Assembly (NCBI GenBank): GCA_030278955.1
Contig: JAOANR010000014.1
Span: 30,207,453-30,271,452, forward strand
Direction of reading: 5' to 3'
DNA length: 64,000 bases
Source: Hygrophila difformis
Lineage: Eukaryota > Streptophyta > Magnoliopsida > Lamiales > Acanthaceae
Notes under the pieces: generated by a model
What the model saw: the letters and a program-made list of their open reading frames with translations, nothing else
What the model was told of the DNA's origin: nothing
The model's database searches: none
Translations under genes and position numbers: made by a program
Part shown: positions 11,820 through 23,629 of the stretch, piece by piece
How positions within the stretch are numbered: the stretch's first letter is position 1
Layout: each line of letters starts with the position of its first letter

Positions 11820-14800
11820 AGCCGTGTAATCTTGGAAGGAAATGAGGAAGAGTATGTGACAAACTTCATCGTGATGAGAGCCTTAAATGCAGAAAAGGGA
11901 GAAGAGGCCACCAACAGTTCACCTGAACAAAGGGAGAATCTTTTCCACTAGCATTGTAAACTTAAAGGCAATGTTGCCTCATTAATTGTAGATAATGGTA
12001 GCTGTGTTAATGCTGTAAGACTCTATATTGTGCATAGGTTAGGTATACCCATGCAAGATCATGCAAAGTCGTATCATCTCCATTGGATGAGTGAGAATGG
12101 GACTACTAAGGTGATAAAGCAGGCAAGGGTACCAGTGACTATTGGACCCTACTCCGAGGAAATCCTATGCGGTGTAGTTCCTATGACAGCATGCCACATT
12201 CTATTGGGCCGACAATGGATGTATGATAAAAGAGCAATATACCACGACACAGAGAATGATCTCTCATTCCGAGACGGACAGAGCCGAATCTTGATGAAGT
12301 CACTACCTCCTAAAACTATGAAGATTGATCATCGCAATTTGATGGAAAACATCCGTAAAGAAGAAGAGGAGTTCAAGCGAAAACAGAGAGGTAAAGGAAT
12401 TGTAATTAATTCTGACAATGCTAATCAATCTCCTTTACTCATTGCAGGTCCTGAACGATGCTCATTGTTTACAAAGCGAGAGCTGGAGGCAGCAATTGAA
12501 GATGCACCCTCACCAGGTCACTGTTTTCTAGCATTTGTTAAACCTGTTGAAGAGAATTCTAAGAACTCTCCTGCTACAGTTAATGTGCCTGAAAATTTTT
12601 GCAGGATGCTGGAGGATAATATGGATGTTTTTCCTGAAGAACTGCCAGCAGGATTACCACCTTTGAGAGGTGTGGAGCATAAGATCGATTTCGTACCAGG
12701 AGCATCAATACCGAATCGGCCAGTCTACCGGATGAACCCAAACGAAACAAAGGAGGTCCAGGAGCAAGTTCAAGAATTGTTGGACAAGGGTTGGGTTCGA
12801 GAGAGTCTGTCTCCGTGTGCAGTGCCTGAATTACTGGTACCGAAAAAGAACGGAACGTGGAGGATGTGTGTCGACTGCAGAGCTGTCAACGCAATAACCA
12901 TCAAATACGACAATCCAATTCCACGATTAGATGACATGCTCGATGAGCTGGGTGGGGCAAGAATATTTTCAAAGATAGATCTGAAAAGCGGCTATCACCA
13001 GATACGCATGCAGCCAGGAGACGAATGGAAGACAGCGTTTAAAACCAAGTTGGGGCTGTATGAGGTGCTTGTGATGCCCTTCAGTCTCACAAACGCTCCA
13101 TCTACTTTCATGAGATTGATGAATGAAACTTTGAGAGAATTTATGGGCAAATTTGTCGTTGTGTATTTTGATGATATTCTCATTTATAGCCACAACCAAT
13201 CTGATCATGTAAAACATGTTGTGCAGGTGATCATAAAATTGAGGAAGGCAGGACTTTATGGAAACTTCGAAAAGTGCACCTTCCATGTGCCTGAGGTTAC
13301 ATTTCTAGGATTTGTCGTTGGAAGAAATGGGCTGAAAGTGGACGAGTCCAAGATAAAAGCAATTTCTGAATGGACCCCACCGACTAACGTCAATGAGGTG
13401 AGAAGGTTCCTAGGCATGTGTGGATTCTTTCAAAGATTTGTACCTCAATTCAGTGTGATCGCTGCACCAATGACGTCTCTGCTAAAGAAAGGGCTACAGT
13501 TCAAGTGGGGACCCAAAGAGCAGAAGTCATTTGAGGAATTGAAAGATAAGCTCACCCATGCACCCGTGCTAGCACTGCCAAATTTTGACCTCCCATTTGA
13601 GATCAAATGTGACGTTTCAGGAACCGGCATGGGCGCAGTACTGCTACAAGATGGCCGACCAGTTGCCTATCACAGTGAAAAGTTTGGAGGAGCTCAGCTA
13701 AACTACTCCACATACGACAAAGAGCTGTACGCTGTGGTACAAGCAATGAGGGTTTGGCAACACTACCTGCGAGGGCGAGAGTTTATCATACACACAGATC
13801 ACGAGACGCTGAAGCATATTCGAGGCCAGGGGCAACTGAAGAATGCATGACATGCCCGCTGGAGCTCTTTCATTGAATCATTCCCGTATGTGATCTGTTA
13901 TGAAAAGGGAAAGGACAATGTGGTAGCAGATGCCTTCTCGCGAAGATTAAATCTCGCTGCATTTGCTACTACTCATCTGATAGGTTTCGAACACATTAAG
14001 GAGTTGTATGATCAAGATGCTGATTTTGGAGAGATATTCAAGAAAACCGAGAAGCTGGCTTTCAAAGAGTTCTCTCAATTAAATGGTTTTCTGTATTATG
14101 GGTACAAATTGTGTATACCGAGAAGATCCATCAGAGAACTGTTAATTTCTGAAGCCCATTCGGGAGATATGATGGGTCACTTTGGTAGAATAGCCAAAAT
14201 GAATGTTTTGTCTGAACGTTTCCACTGGCTAGGGATCGAGAAACAGGTCGCTGATTTTATCAGTAAGTGCATCACGTGCCTAAGAGCAAAGTCGACAGCA
14301 AAGCTAGACGGTCTGTATCAAGCATTGCCTGTACCGGAGGGACCCTGGATTGACTTATCAATGGACTTCGTCTTAGGACTACCGCGTACCGCTCGGGCAA
14401 AAGACTCCATTTTTGTGGTTGTTGACAGATTTTCGAAGATGGCACACTTCATTCCCTGTGCTAAAACAAATTATGCGCACCACATCGCCAAATTATTCTT
14501 CAAAGAGGTTGTAAGATTGCATGGTGTCCCAAGGACCATTGTGTCAGATAGAGATGCCAAATTTGTAAGCTATTTCTGGAAGTCTCTGTGGGCAGAAATT
14601 GGGATAAAACTGTTGTTCTCCACTGCTTATCATCCCCAGACAGATGGATAGACTGAAGCAGTTAACCGAGTTTTGGGAAACTTGCTTAGAGTCATAACTG
14701 CTTCAAGCAGCAAGAGCTGGGATGAATGCTTGCCCTATATTGAATTTGCATACAATAGACATGTGCACACCGCCACACACATGTCACCATTTGAAGTTGT

Positions 14801-15461
14801 GTACCGGTTTAATCCATTAACGCCACTTGATTTGCTGCCATTGCCCCGCAATGAGAATGTTAATATTAATTGCAGGAACAGGGCAACTTCAATCAAGGAG
14901 ATGCATAGGGATGTGCGAGACAGCCTGACCAAAGCAGCTGAGGGGTATGCAAAATACAACAACCGAGGAAGAAAAGAGCTGAAATTGAACCCTGGCGATT
15001 GGGTGTGGCTTAATTGGAAGAAAGAACGGTTTCCCGCCAGCTGACGCAACAAATTTTCTCCGGGAGGAGTTGGGCCTTTCAAAGTTTTAGAGAGGATTAA
15101 AAATAATGCCTATAAACTGCAATTAACTGAAGAATATGGCCATATTAATCCTGTCTTTAATGTTGCAGATCTAACTCTTTTCGAAAGGGACGAGGAAGAT
15201 TCTGGTCAGTTGATGGCTCAACCTCTCCAAGGGGGTGGGGATGGCATGGAAGCCGGAGCGAGGACCCTGTTGATCCCGACTTTTCCCGAAGGCCCGGTAT
15301 CAAAACAGCTGACGAAGACGTTCGTGACCAGAATTACGAAGCTGTTGAACCAGAGATTTGAAGAACTGATAAAAGCCAAAGCCGGGAACATGGGGCTGAA
15401 ACTGCTAATTCATACTAAAGACCTCGGACCCACTTCAATGGATCCGGGCATCCATCCATGA
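11820..15461 (+). pseudogene. Chromovirus pol: protease, RT, RNase H, integrase (in-frame stops)
   Basis: One reading frame runs from about 11950 to the stop at 15459-15461, interrupted at about 11949, 13848, 14649 and 15042. The protease has VDNGSCVNA near 11988 and [14 protein letters not shown] has [12 protein letters not shown] near 12978 and the catalytic YFDD near 13168. RNase H has [13 protein letters not shown] near 13606 and [10 protein letters not shown] near 13793. Integrase has the H-H-C-C zinc motif (about 14155-14285) and core acidic residues in MDFVLG and SDRDAKF; the third lies in TEAVNR after the stop at 14649. The ORF end runs into the 3' LTR. Pol would copy and integrate the element. 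The stops at 11949, 13848, 14649 and 15042 fit C-to-T changes. Confidence 0.85.
15229..15241 (+). other. Polypurine tract of chromovirus element
   Basis: AAGGGGGTGGGGA immediately precedes TGGCATGG, the likely LTR start. It lies within coding sequence, as in related elements where a Gly-rich part of pol overlaps the tract. Confidence 0.7.
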
Positions 15462-16164
15462 TTCGGAAGCAGTCAGATTCAACAAGTGAATGCATGCACG
15501 TGAATAAATTAAACAAGAGGAAGAACGCCTTCAGTATGACGCCAGCCATGAAGTACGACGCTAGACTCAGCTAGCGTCGTAAGATGATCATGTCGTCCAG
15601 GAGGAGATCCCCCACCCCCACCCCCACCTACGACGCCAACCCCATCTATGACGCCAACCATGCTTCGCGTCGTACCCAGCGGCTAGCATCGTCAGCACAG
15701 CCAGGCACCCTACGACGCGAGACCCAGCTACGATGCCAGACGTGTTCCGCGTCGTAATCGGCTAGCGTTGTAACACCAGTCCAGTTTAGGGTATTCTTGC
15801 TTGTTTAAACAATGGTTGTGCTTGTTGAATCCTTTGTATTTTGGATACCTATATATAGGTCATCCCTAATAATGTTTCATTCAACCTTTTGATGATATAA
15901 CAAAAATTGAGTGATTGTTTCTCTTTGGTTTCATCCGAGAGCTTCAAAGGGTTCACCAATGAATTTCCACACACGTTGGATCTTCCTTTCGAGCTTGGAG
16001 GTGTGCTCGATCGTATAGGCACCATTAGGGTTATCGGAAGAGGGATTAGGCGGTGCAATCGTGCACAATCGAGTCCAATTTTGAGTCTCTCGAGGTGGTA
16101 ATCTCCATTACCCATCTTGCTTTGTTTTTGTTTTGTTTTGATAATCAATTCCAATATCGATCCA
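15242..16164 (+). repeat. 3' LTR of chromovirus-type element
   Basis: Starts TGGCATGG after the polypurine tract and ends ...GATCCA (TGG...CCA ends). It matches 7953-8876 from its 20th base. It encodes the last 70 or so codons of pol, then holds a TACGACGC array (15535-15773) and a TATA box (15849-15858). Confidence 0.8.
15535..15773 (+). repeat. Half-site array, TACGACGC type (3' LTR of chromovirus)
   Basis: Same modules as 8231-8484, with point differences that mostly change CG to TG or CA inside half-sites. Confidence 0.8.
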
Positions 16165-16193
16165 TGGCAGAAGTTTTAGTGAAATTTGGGGAG

Positions 16194-16450
16194 TACGACG
16201 CCAGGCATGAAATTACGACGTGACCCTTGGGGTCACGTCGTGAGTCTAGCGTTGTAAGTAGGCCATGCATAATTTAAAAGTATTTTGGGTATTACGACCC
16301 AAGGCTAAAAATTACGTCTTGACCCTTGGGGTCACGTCGTGAGTCTGGCGTCGTAAGATAATAATTCTGAGCATCCAAGTCATAGTTACGACCCTAGACA
16401 CCCCTGACGACGCCAGCGTGGCTAGCGTCGTAAATGGGCTAGCGTCGTAA
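16194..16450 (-). repeat. Downstream half-site array, TACGACG type (LTR B)
   Basis: Four or five modules of TACGACG(C/T) and inverted (A/G)CGTCGTA. One core reads TACGACGTGACCC, CTTGG, GGTCACGTCGTGA, so the inner palindrome extends past the half-sites. Confidence 0.8.
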
Positions 16451-17084
16451 CTGACCTAGAATGCTCAAATGGTCAAGTTCATGCTGTTCATGTGATTTTC
16501 AACACCATTCCAGATTTTAGAGTTCATTAATGCAAAAATAAGAACTAGGCAGAAAGTAATACTAAGCTAGTAAGACAAAAGTAGAGGAAAATAAAGCTAA
16601 ACTAAGCACAAATGAACCATCAACCCGGATTAGGGTTTTCAACCACACTAACAAACATTATTAACCAAAAATGAAAAGAAAAGCATGAAACCCACACTGT
16701 AAACCATAAAATAATGACCAAGTGGTCAATAAGCAAAAATAAAGCAATAAATCCATGGAACCGTGTCCATTTCATGTTTTTGGGACTCTTTTTGACTTAA
16801 CTTCCCATATATACCAAATGGTTTGATAATACCCATTATTTGGGTATTTCACACCTTAATAAGTGTTAAACAAAACTGAAAACAGTGTAACAGTGGCTAA
16901 CTAGGCTAAAAAAACACTAAGAAAACACTAGTCTATACTAAATATACACTAAAAAGGAACATAAACATAAGTAATACAAGAAAAACAAACTAACTAATTA
17001 AACTACCTCTACACTAATCTCAAGAACTGCTGTTGTCTCCAAGGATTCGAATGTGGTGAAGTGACAAGACCTAGGGGTCAACAC

Positions 17085-17094
17085 CTTTTATATA
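17085..17094 (-). promoter_or_regulatory. Probable TATA box of LTR B
   Basis: The minus strand reads CTATATAAAAGGTG after a GGGCCTAGGGTTTCTC block that is also present before the TATA boxes of A and C. Confidence 0.65.
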
Positions 17095-17152
17095 GATGAG
17101 AAACCCTAGGCCCATGGGCCCATCAAGCCTTGAATTTGAATTATGGCCCTTG

Positions 17153-17472
17153 CACGACGTGGGACTCAGCTTACGACGTGCCACTGATGTGGCGTCGTAA
17201 ACTTCCAACTCGGGCACACAGTTTGTCCCTAGCCAGACAGCTTACGACGTAATCCTCCTGGTTACGACGTGACACTGGTCGAGCGTCGTAAACATCTTCA
17301 GTTGAATCCTCCATCTCTTGCTGCCTTACGACGCTTGCCATCCAAGTACGACGTGTCACTAGTGTGGCGTCGTAATTGGAATTGCTTCATCTTTGTTCCT
17401 GCGACCTTAGGACGCTAGCCACCATGTACAACGTGACACTAGTGTAGCGTCATACATGGCTGGCGTCGTAAT
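17153..17472 (-). repeat. Upstream half-site array, TACGACG type (LTR B)
   Basis: Four modules, each with two forward half-sites (TTACGACGT/C) then two inverted ones (GGCGTCGTAA). They occupy the same place, between the purine tract and the TATA box, as the arrays of A and C. Confidence 0.8.
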
Positions 17473-17757
17473 TAACTCAAAAAGTCCAATTTTGTGGGTT
17501 TCTCGATTCTTTTCCCATCTTTTTATTTCCTTTTTTCTTTTCTTTTCTTTTTCTCATATTTTTGAATTTTTCTAACACATAATGTAATAAATTTACATAT
17601 TTTTGTGTTTTTCGTACCAGCTTATTATTTTTACAAATGTGCATAAATCAGTCCAATTCAACTGCTTTCTTATTTAATATAAGACCGGAATGCGATCAAA
17701 TGCACGTTTCAGACACGGAAATGGATTGAAAATGATGGACATTTCTGGCCATTATCA

Positions 17758-17895
17758 GTGGTCGGCGGAAAATCCCTACCAGCTTAGTACAGACCGATTT
17801 GTGCGATCGGTAAAGGTCGAAACGACCTGTTTTCTTGGTTGGGAAAATCCCTACCCCCGCATTTTTTGGTCGGGAATCTGTTTTTTCTTGTAGTG
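17758..17895 (-). mobile_element. CACTA (En/Spm-type) transposon end, fragment
   Basis: On the minus strand the sequence starts CACTACAAGAAAAAACAG at 17895, the standard plant CACTA terminus. Repeated GGGAAAATCCCTACC-like subterminal motifs follow. LTR B joins it at 17757/17758, so the rest of the CACTA element is cut off. Confidence 0.75.
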
Positions 17896-19356
17896 AATGT
17901 CTACCAGATCTTCGATGGATTAGTTTTAGATCCAATGTGGTTTGAGGATACCCGATATATGCCAAAAAAAAGTGCTTGGACTAGGATTTGGAAGAAATAA
18001 AATAAATGAATTTGGGTTTAATTTAATAAACCAAAATAAACAAAAATTTGATGGGGCTTGAGGCCCCGGGCCGTTCATATCCGCCTATTTCTATAAGCCT
18101 ACACATGTTTATAATTAGTGGTGGACGTAGACGCAGACGTAGACTGTTACGATTGGGTAGAACTTTAATCTAAATATTTGTTTTCCACAACATATAAGAT
18201 ACTAAAATTAATATCATATCAGAATTCATTATAATATTTTATTTTATATTAGAGATGACAATTGTAATTTACGACTCACCACCATATTTTAAATCCATTT
18301 TTTTTAGATGCATCTTCTCCATATTGATGACCCTCACCTAACATAATATGAAAGACTAAATGCGTCATCTTTAGATAAACTAATTCTAATTGAACAAGTT
18401 TTTTGTACCAGGCTTCTTGAATACATTTTTTTGTCCCTTAACCAAAATTACTTGCTAGAAAGTGTATCAATTGGTTTTCATTTTTCCATATTATCACTAA
18501 TAGCACTCTGTTCATTTTTAACTAATATTGCTAACATCATTTGGTTTCAAACTCTTACAAAAATTTTCACCGAAGACGAAGACGACGAAATCCTGCAGAT
18601 GACGACATTTATTGTCTTGTTCGTTCCTTCCCGCAAATTTCTTGTAGTAAATATTTTTTATTTTATCCTAAACATGATAAAATGTTTCCATTACAATCTA
18701 CAAAATCAAAGTATTTCATTATTAAAAATTATAGTAAACTAAAACGTTGGTCAAATTTAAAGTTACCAAATAAAATAAAAAGCATAAGCAATAAATATCA
18801 AACCACACACACATTGTCCAATGAGGACTTTAATTTGGATTTTGGATGTAGGGAGCAACTATTAGTAAAATACTAGTATTTGAATTGGGTTGATATAATG
18901 GGCCACAAAATATGTCCACATTATTAGAGATGTAAATGGGTCCGGTATAGGCCTTAGGGTACAGATTGGCATTCCAATTATCGGATGGGTTACCGAAGTA
19001 GACATGGCTACACATTAAGGAAATTTTAATTTTATTTTATTATGAGAGATTAATGAAAATACAGAGCAAATATATCAAATGCAGTTGCGTAAGTGGTATG
19101 GGGCTCTAACAACTTTAAGCAAAGATCTCAGAATCGAGTATTTGTGTTGTAGAATTTTACTTTGGGCTTCAATGCCCACGTAGCCTGGGAATACCCACGC
19201 CAAAAAATTAAGAGCAAATATTGATCTAAATTATAGAAAAAAAATGAAAATGAAAATGAAAAAAAATCCACGAACAACCAAAATCGTGCAATCTATTCTT
19301 TTCTAGGCTTCCTTATCCTCACGGTTTAACTTACAAAAGCAGAAAAAAAAAATTAA
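17896..19356. other. AT-rich intergenic stretch, no gene seen
   Basis: No ORF here has recognisable domains, and the short ORFs are Ile/Asn/Lys-rich, as expected by chance. About 19082-19205 could be a worn tRNA-derived SINE (AGTGGTATGGGGCTCTAAC resembles an A box, AGAATCGAGT a weak B box), but I find no clear flanking duplication. Confidence 0.5.
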
Positions 19357-20705
19357 ATTAAATTCTACACTTAGGGCGTGGATTTGGGATACTTTCATTC
19401 CCCGACGTCTCTCAATTATACTATGGAAAATTATCAGGGGGGTTATCCTCACTTGGGACGTCCTTCGAACCAATGGGATTTTTGGTCCCTCGATTTGTTA
19501 TTTGTGCCGCGCCGCTGAAGAAACTATTGATCACTTGTTCCTTAAGTGTGAAGTTTCTTACAAAGTCCTGCTCCACTTTGTTCAAGCCTTTGGATATCAC
19601 AATCGGCTTCAGGTCCAGGAAAGCTTCATGGAATTCCTATTACAATGCATGGCTATCCCGGCCAGTAAACAAGTCCATTCGCTCTGGAGGTTGTTCGTCG
19701 TCTCTTATACCTGGCTTATCTGGACTACTCGCAATACGATCCTCCATGCTGATGATTCCTCTTCGGGATGTGCAAGTACCATTCGGACGTCCAAACTCAT
19801 GGCGACTGTTATGGCGTTGATGAAAGAAGCGGATCACCTTCATTTGGGCAGTATGCACAATTCCTTGGATGACCTTCAAATCATTAAGTTTTTTGGACTT
19901 CGCGTCTCAGTGGGGAAAGCGCCGAAGATTACTAGTGTACGCTGGCGACCACCTCTTCCGGGCTGGACCAAATGCAACGTTGATGGCCATGCCTCGGGCT
20001 CCCCTGGTGTGATCTCAGGCGGTGGTATCTTTCGCAACTCCAGAGGCTTCGTCAAGGGGTGTTTCACGGGCGGTTTTGGCCTTGGCTACGCTTTTGAAGC
20101 GGAGCTCATCACAGCTTGCTTGGGCATTGAGATGGCATACTCTCACGGCTGGTTCAACCTTTGGCTGGAGACTGACTCGACCTATGTATTGCATGCTCTC
20201 ACTCATCCCGCCCCCGACGTTCCCTAGCGACTTCGTGGACGTTGGCAGACGGCTATGGACCTCGTCGAGCATATTAACTTTCGCATTTCCCACATATTTC
20301 GGGAGGGCAATGATGCAGCTGACGCTCTTTCTACTATTGGCGGGGACTATACATGGTACACCACTGCTCCTCCGCGTCTGAATAAACATCTGTTTCATGA
20401 TATGCACTCTGAGTACTATCGTTTTCACTAGGTTTTTATGTGATCGTGTACGGTAGTTTTTTCTCCTTTTCTGCTTTGGTACTCTTTTTCCCATTCATGG
20501 GTTTTACCATGAAGGGGTTTTAACGAGGCCGCGGGGAGATATTTGGGCACTTGCCCGCCTACCTTTTCGGCCTTGGTCACTGGCCATTTTCTTTCTCCAC
20601 TGTGTATTTTGGTGGCTTGCCTCCCGCGGCTTCGTACTTCTTCCGTTCTGTCTGTTTTTCCTTTTATCTATAATATCACTTATTGATTAAATTCTACACT
20701 TAGGG
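19357..20705 (+). mobile_element. 5'-truncated L1-type LINE with 20-bp target duplication
   Basis: Body 19377-20685, flanked by perfect copies of ATTAAATTCTACACTTAGGG at 19357-19376 and 20686-20705. The insert begins inside the reverse-transcriptase-associated zinc-finger coding region and keeps the RNase H domain and 3' UTR. The 3' end is AT-rich with no long poly-A. The perfect duplication suggests moderate age at most. Its target straddles the left edge of the hAT MITE at 20701. Confidence 0.9.
19379..20431 (+). pseudogene. LINE ORF2 C-terminus: zf-RVT plus RNase H (in-frame stop)
   Basis: The open frame starts at the truncation point. The zinc-binding reverse transcriptase region (zf-RVT-like) has WDTFIPRRLS, ICYLCRAAEETIDHLFLKC and WLIWTTRN. 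An RNase H-like domain of the plant RVT_3 type follows: KCNVDGHASG near 19973, an AEL motif near 20099 (FEAELITACLGIEMA), LETDST near 20168 and FREGNDAADALS near 20298. A TAG at 20225-20227 interrupts the RNase H domain; the frame continues to 20431. The product would have copied LINE RNA at the target. Truncation and the stop make it dead. Confidence 0.85.
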
Positions 20706-21176
20706 TTGGAAAAAATACCGAATATACCACATAATACACATATCGTACCAGAAAAATATCAAGAATGCCGAAATTTTCGGTATACCATAATTTTTGGTGA
20801 TACCGTACCGTAACATTTGAGTAAAATAACTCTATATATTTTTTCATACCGCGGTATACCATTACCATACCGAACTTCGGCATATACTGCGGTATTGGTA
20901 AATCGGTATGTACCGAAGGTTCCGTATATCAGTTATACCGAACTTACTGAAAAATATTCTTAATTTATACTTCGATATATAAGTATGTCAATATGTACTG
21001 AAAGTTCGGTATATATATCGATATCGAGCTTACCAAAAGTCGGTATGGTAGCGGTATGAAAATATTTCATACCAAAACCTTCGATATGACATCATTTTAA
21101 AAATTTTCATACCATAAATTTCGGTACGGTATATGATATGAAGAAAATTTTCGCTATACCAACCCCTATCTACACT
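20693..21176. mobile_element. hAT-type MITE
   Basis: Element 20701-21168 (468 bp) is bounded by TAGGGTTGG and CCAACCCCTA. It is flanked by perfect 8-bp direct repeats TCTACACT (20693-20700 and 21169-21176), the hAT signature. The inside is made of imperfect inverted and direct copies of GGTATACCG-like motifs. No transposase coding. Confidence 0.8.
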
Positions 21177-21387
21177 AGCTGAAATTCTGACACCTTTATA
21201 GAAACATATTAATGGCAGACCTTGTATGACGGGGCCACCGCTCCGAAGGCCCCATGTAGTTCCGCGAATGTAATTATAATTAAAATAATGAATATATTAA
21301 AACATATGTTAAATTACTCATACGCGAGAGAATTTCTTATGTAAGGACTGAGAAACTATATCCAACTGAAAATACTGTACTTTTTAC

Positions 21388-21890
21388 ACTCCCTTTATCC
21401 CATATTCCACAAAGGTGGACTCCTATTTCTTTTTAGGGTATTCCACGAAGTTTGACCACTTTTTATTTTTAAATAAATTAAATGGATATAAGTATGATTA
21501 AAATTTTAATTGTTTCCAAATCCAATTAAAATTGGTCATTTTTACTATTTTGTACAAATTTCAATACATTTTTATTTTTCTATACAAAGTCCATTGCATT
21601 TCTTTAATTCTTAATATTTACAAATGGATAGAAATAAAATTTTGTAAAATATAGTAATATATTCTATAACTAAATGATTAGACGATTGTTACAATGCCAC
21701 ACTTGAATAATTTTTTATAATTATATCATTACCATAATATTAAGTCAAAGTTAAACAATAAACAATGTCAATATTCATTTAGAATCTTAAACACGAATAA
21801 TCCATCTTTTTAACTACTAAACCCATCACCTATATTATCGTGGTAGGGATAATAAGAAACGAATAACACTTCGCGGTAGGGATGGAGTAT
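21388..21890. mobile_element. Stowaway-like (Tc1/mariner) MITE, worn
   Basis: The left end CTCCCTTTATCCCATATTCC and the right end ...GGTAGGGATGGAG form degenerate Stowaway-style inverted termini (CTCCCTCCGTCCC family). The interior is very AT-rich. The TA duplication is clear on the right but not on the left. Confidence 0.55.
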
Positions 21891-23256
21891 ATTAAACGCT
21901 TTCAGAATCCCAAAAGTTGCTAATTAATGCTTTTAGCTTGCTGCTCCGGTCTTTACTTTTGGTCTCCTACATTATTGCCAACGACCAACCCTCTTCTTAT
22001 TATGGCCCTAGATAATCACTTGTCAATTTGCTGCCCAGTTTCTCAACGAATCATTATATATTGCCAACGAACGGCCAACGTCCCTCACAGTCTTATCTTC
22101 TGACGCCTTAGTTAATGTATTGACTGTGTTATGCATTTATATCTTAGTCATGAATTTAATGGCACATGTCGGAAGTTGATCGACATTCATGCCTTACGAC
22201 GTTCGTCCATTTCGGTGTTCGCTGTTCAGTGGTCACGGTGCATGCATGTGGATAGAATTTTATCCTAATACCGAGGGCAAAAATAATCATGAAAATCATA
22301 CTAAAACTACCGAATAGTGTCATAATATTGGGAAATAAACCCCATTTAGTTTCTTTATGTTTTTATTTTTTCTAATTTCGTCCTAAACTTTTGTTTTGCC
22401 TCATTCAGTTCTCTAACTTTAGTATATTTTGTCGAATCGGTCCTAATTCACCATAATCTTATAAATTAGTTAACAAAATTATGGAACTAATTCGACCCGT
22501 ATTCTACTGAAATAACTCGACACCGTCCAAAAGCTCATTTCCCACCTTTATATTAACTCTTTTATGATATTATTTCCCTACAATAAATAACTAAAAAAAA
22601 TATCAAAATGGTGCTGTAACTCTGCTAATTTTTTAATTTAGTGTCATAAGTTTGGAGATTTTCTGATTTGTTGCAATAACTTTGCTATTGGTCTCCAAAA
22701 TGGTCACATAGGGCCTTAATGGGAAAATGACTCATTTGGTATGATAATGTTGAAAATTTTTCCAAACAGTCCAAAAAAGTTCGAATTAAATGAATCCGTC
22801 CATTAAATACCCTAATCATTGCCGAACATGTCCATGAACCCGGTTTTTTTACTAATCATTGCCGAACATGTCCATTAAATACAAAAATGTCTCTGAATTG
22901 TATAGGCCATATCGCTGAATTACATAGGCCATGTCGGTGAATTGTGATGGTTCTGTTGCTGAGATGTGTTTAAAATCGCAATGAACTTCAAACGACTATA
23001 ACTTCAAACGTCACTGAGATGAATACAATAATGTCATTGATCATGAAATTGATCAACGGCTGCGGACGTTGTCCACACGTCCGTGGTATCGCACCATACC
23101 AAATGTGCATGTATATATATACTATTTTATAATATATATTATATTAAGTATAAAATAAATATATAATATATGTATAAATATAATCAAAGCTTGAAATCCG
23201 TATGTAACAAATCGATTTACATATTAGGGTCTTTGCATATCTAAATTGTAGTAACA
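21891..23256. other. Intergenic, old repeat pieces
   Basis: No gene. 22320-22590 and 22605-22740 resemble long-terminal-inverted-repeat (Mutator-type) ends, with phrases such as CCCATTTAGTTTCTTT. 22725-22900 is a diverged relative of the foldback element at 23266-23620 (ACCCTAATCATTGCCGAAC and CCATGAACCCGGTTTTTT shared). Confidence 0.5.
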
Positions 23257-23629
23257 TTTCGTGATGGAAAAAAACCCATATCGTCCCATAATTTTAAAAT
23301 TTTTTCAAAACAGTCCCACAAATATCAAATTAGACGAATCTGTCTCATAACTATCCTAATCATAGTCGAAGCCATCCATGAACCCGATTTTTTCGCTAAT
23401 TATAGCCGAACCCATCCTATAACTATCCTAATAATCACCGAACCCATCCCTCCATTAAGGAAGTTATAGGACGGGTTCGGCGATGATTAGAGAAAAAATC
23501 GGTTCATAGACGGGTTCGGCGATGATTAGGGTAGTTATGGGACGGATTCGTCTAATTCGATATTTGTGGGATTGTTTGGGAAATTGAAAGAACTTATGGG
23601 ACTAAATGAGTTTTTTTTCCTCTCGTGAT
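23257..23629. mobile_element. Mutator-like foldback MITE
   Basis: The element 23266-23620 (355 bp) is almost entirely an imperfect inverted repeat with arms of about 180 bases (GGAAAAAAA...CCCATAA ends). It is flanked by 9-bp direct repeats TTTCGTGAT and TCTCGTGAT (one mismatch), a Mutator-like target size. Transcription would give a long hairpin RNA. Confidence 0.75.

Larger units (their letters stand above)
7953..16164 (+). mobile_element. Chromovirus-type Ty3/gypsy retrotransposon, 5' edge cut by copy A
   Basis: Order: 5' LTR lacking its first 19 or so bases, tRNA-iMet PBS, 1.4-kb leader with a half-site array, gag, protease, RT, RNase H, integrase, polypurine tract, 3' LTR. The two LTRs (about 924 bp) are very similar but differ by scattered substitutions and small indels. 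RT and integrase read like plant chromoviruses of the CRM/Reina/Galadriel group. The exact clade is uncertain, and I see no classical chromodomain. Gag-pol carries several stops and frameshifts, so it is inactive. It sits inside Athila-family LTR B (16165-17757). Confidence 0.8.
16165..17757 (-). mobile_element. Athila-family LTR, copy B (outer part only)
   Basis: The outer tip on the minus strand (TGATAATGGCCAGAAATGTC at 17757) and about 300 following bases match the LTR starts of A and C, including the GAAAGAAAAG-like tract and ATGGGAAAAG. The fragment then has a TACGACG array, a TATA box, and a second TACGACG array close to the junction at 16164. The rest of this LTR should continue left of the chromovirus element, outside the window. 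It is unusual in having the chromovirus-type half-site rather than the A or C type. Confidence 0.8.

Noticed and set aside
15268..15275. TGTTGATC at 15268 as the chromovirus LTR start
   Set aside because: The match between both LTR copies extends seven bases further left (AGGACCC), and a polypurine tract directly precedes TGGCATGG at 15242.
18431..18876. Overlapping ORFs of 103 and 111 codons as a gene
   Set aside because: AT-rich, no domain, no supporting codon pattern.
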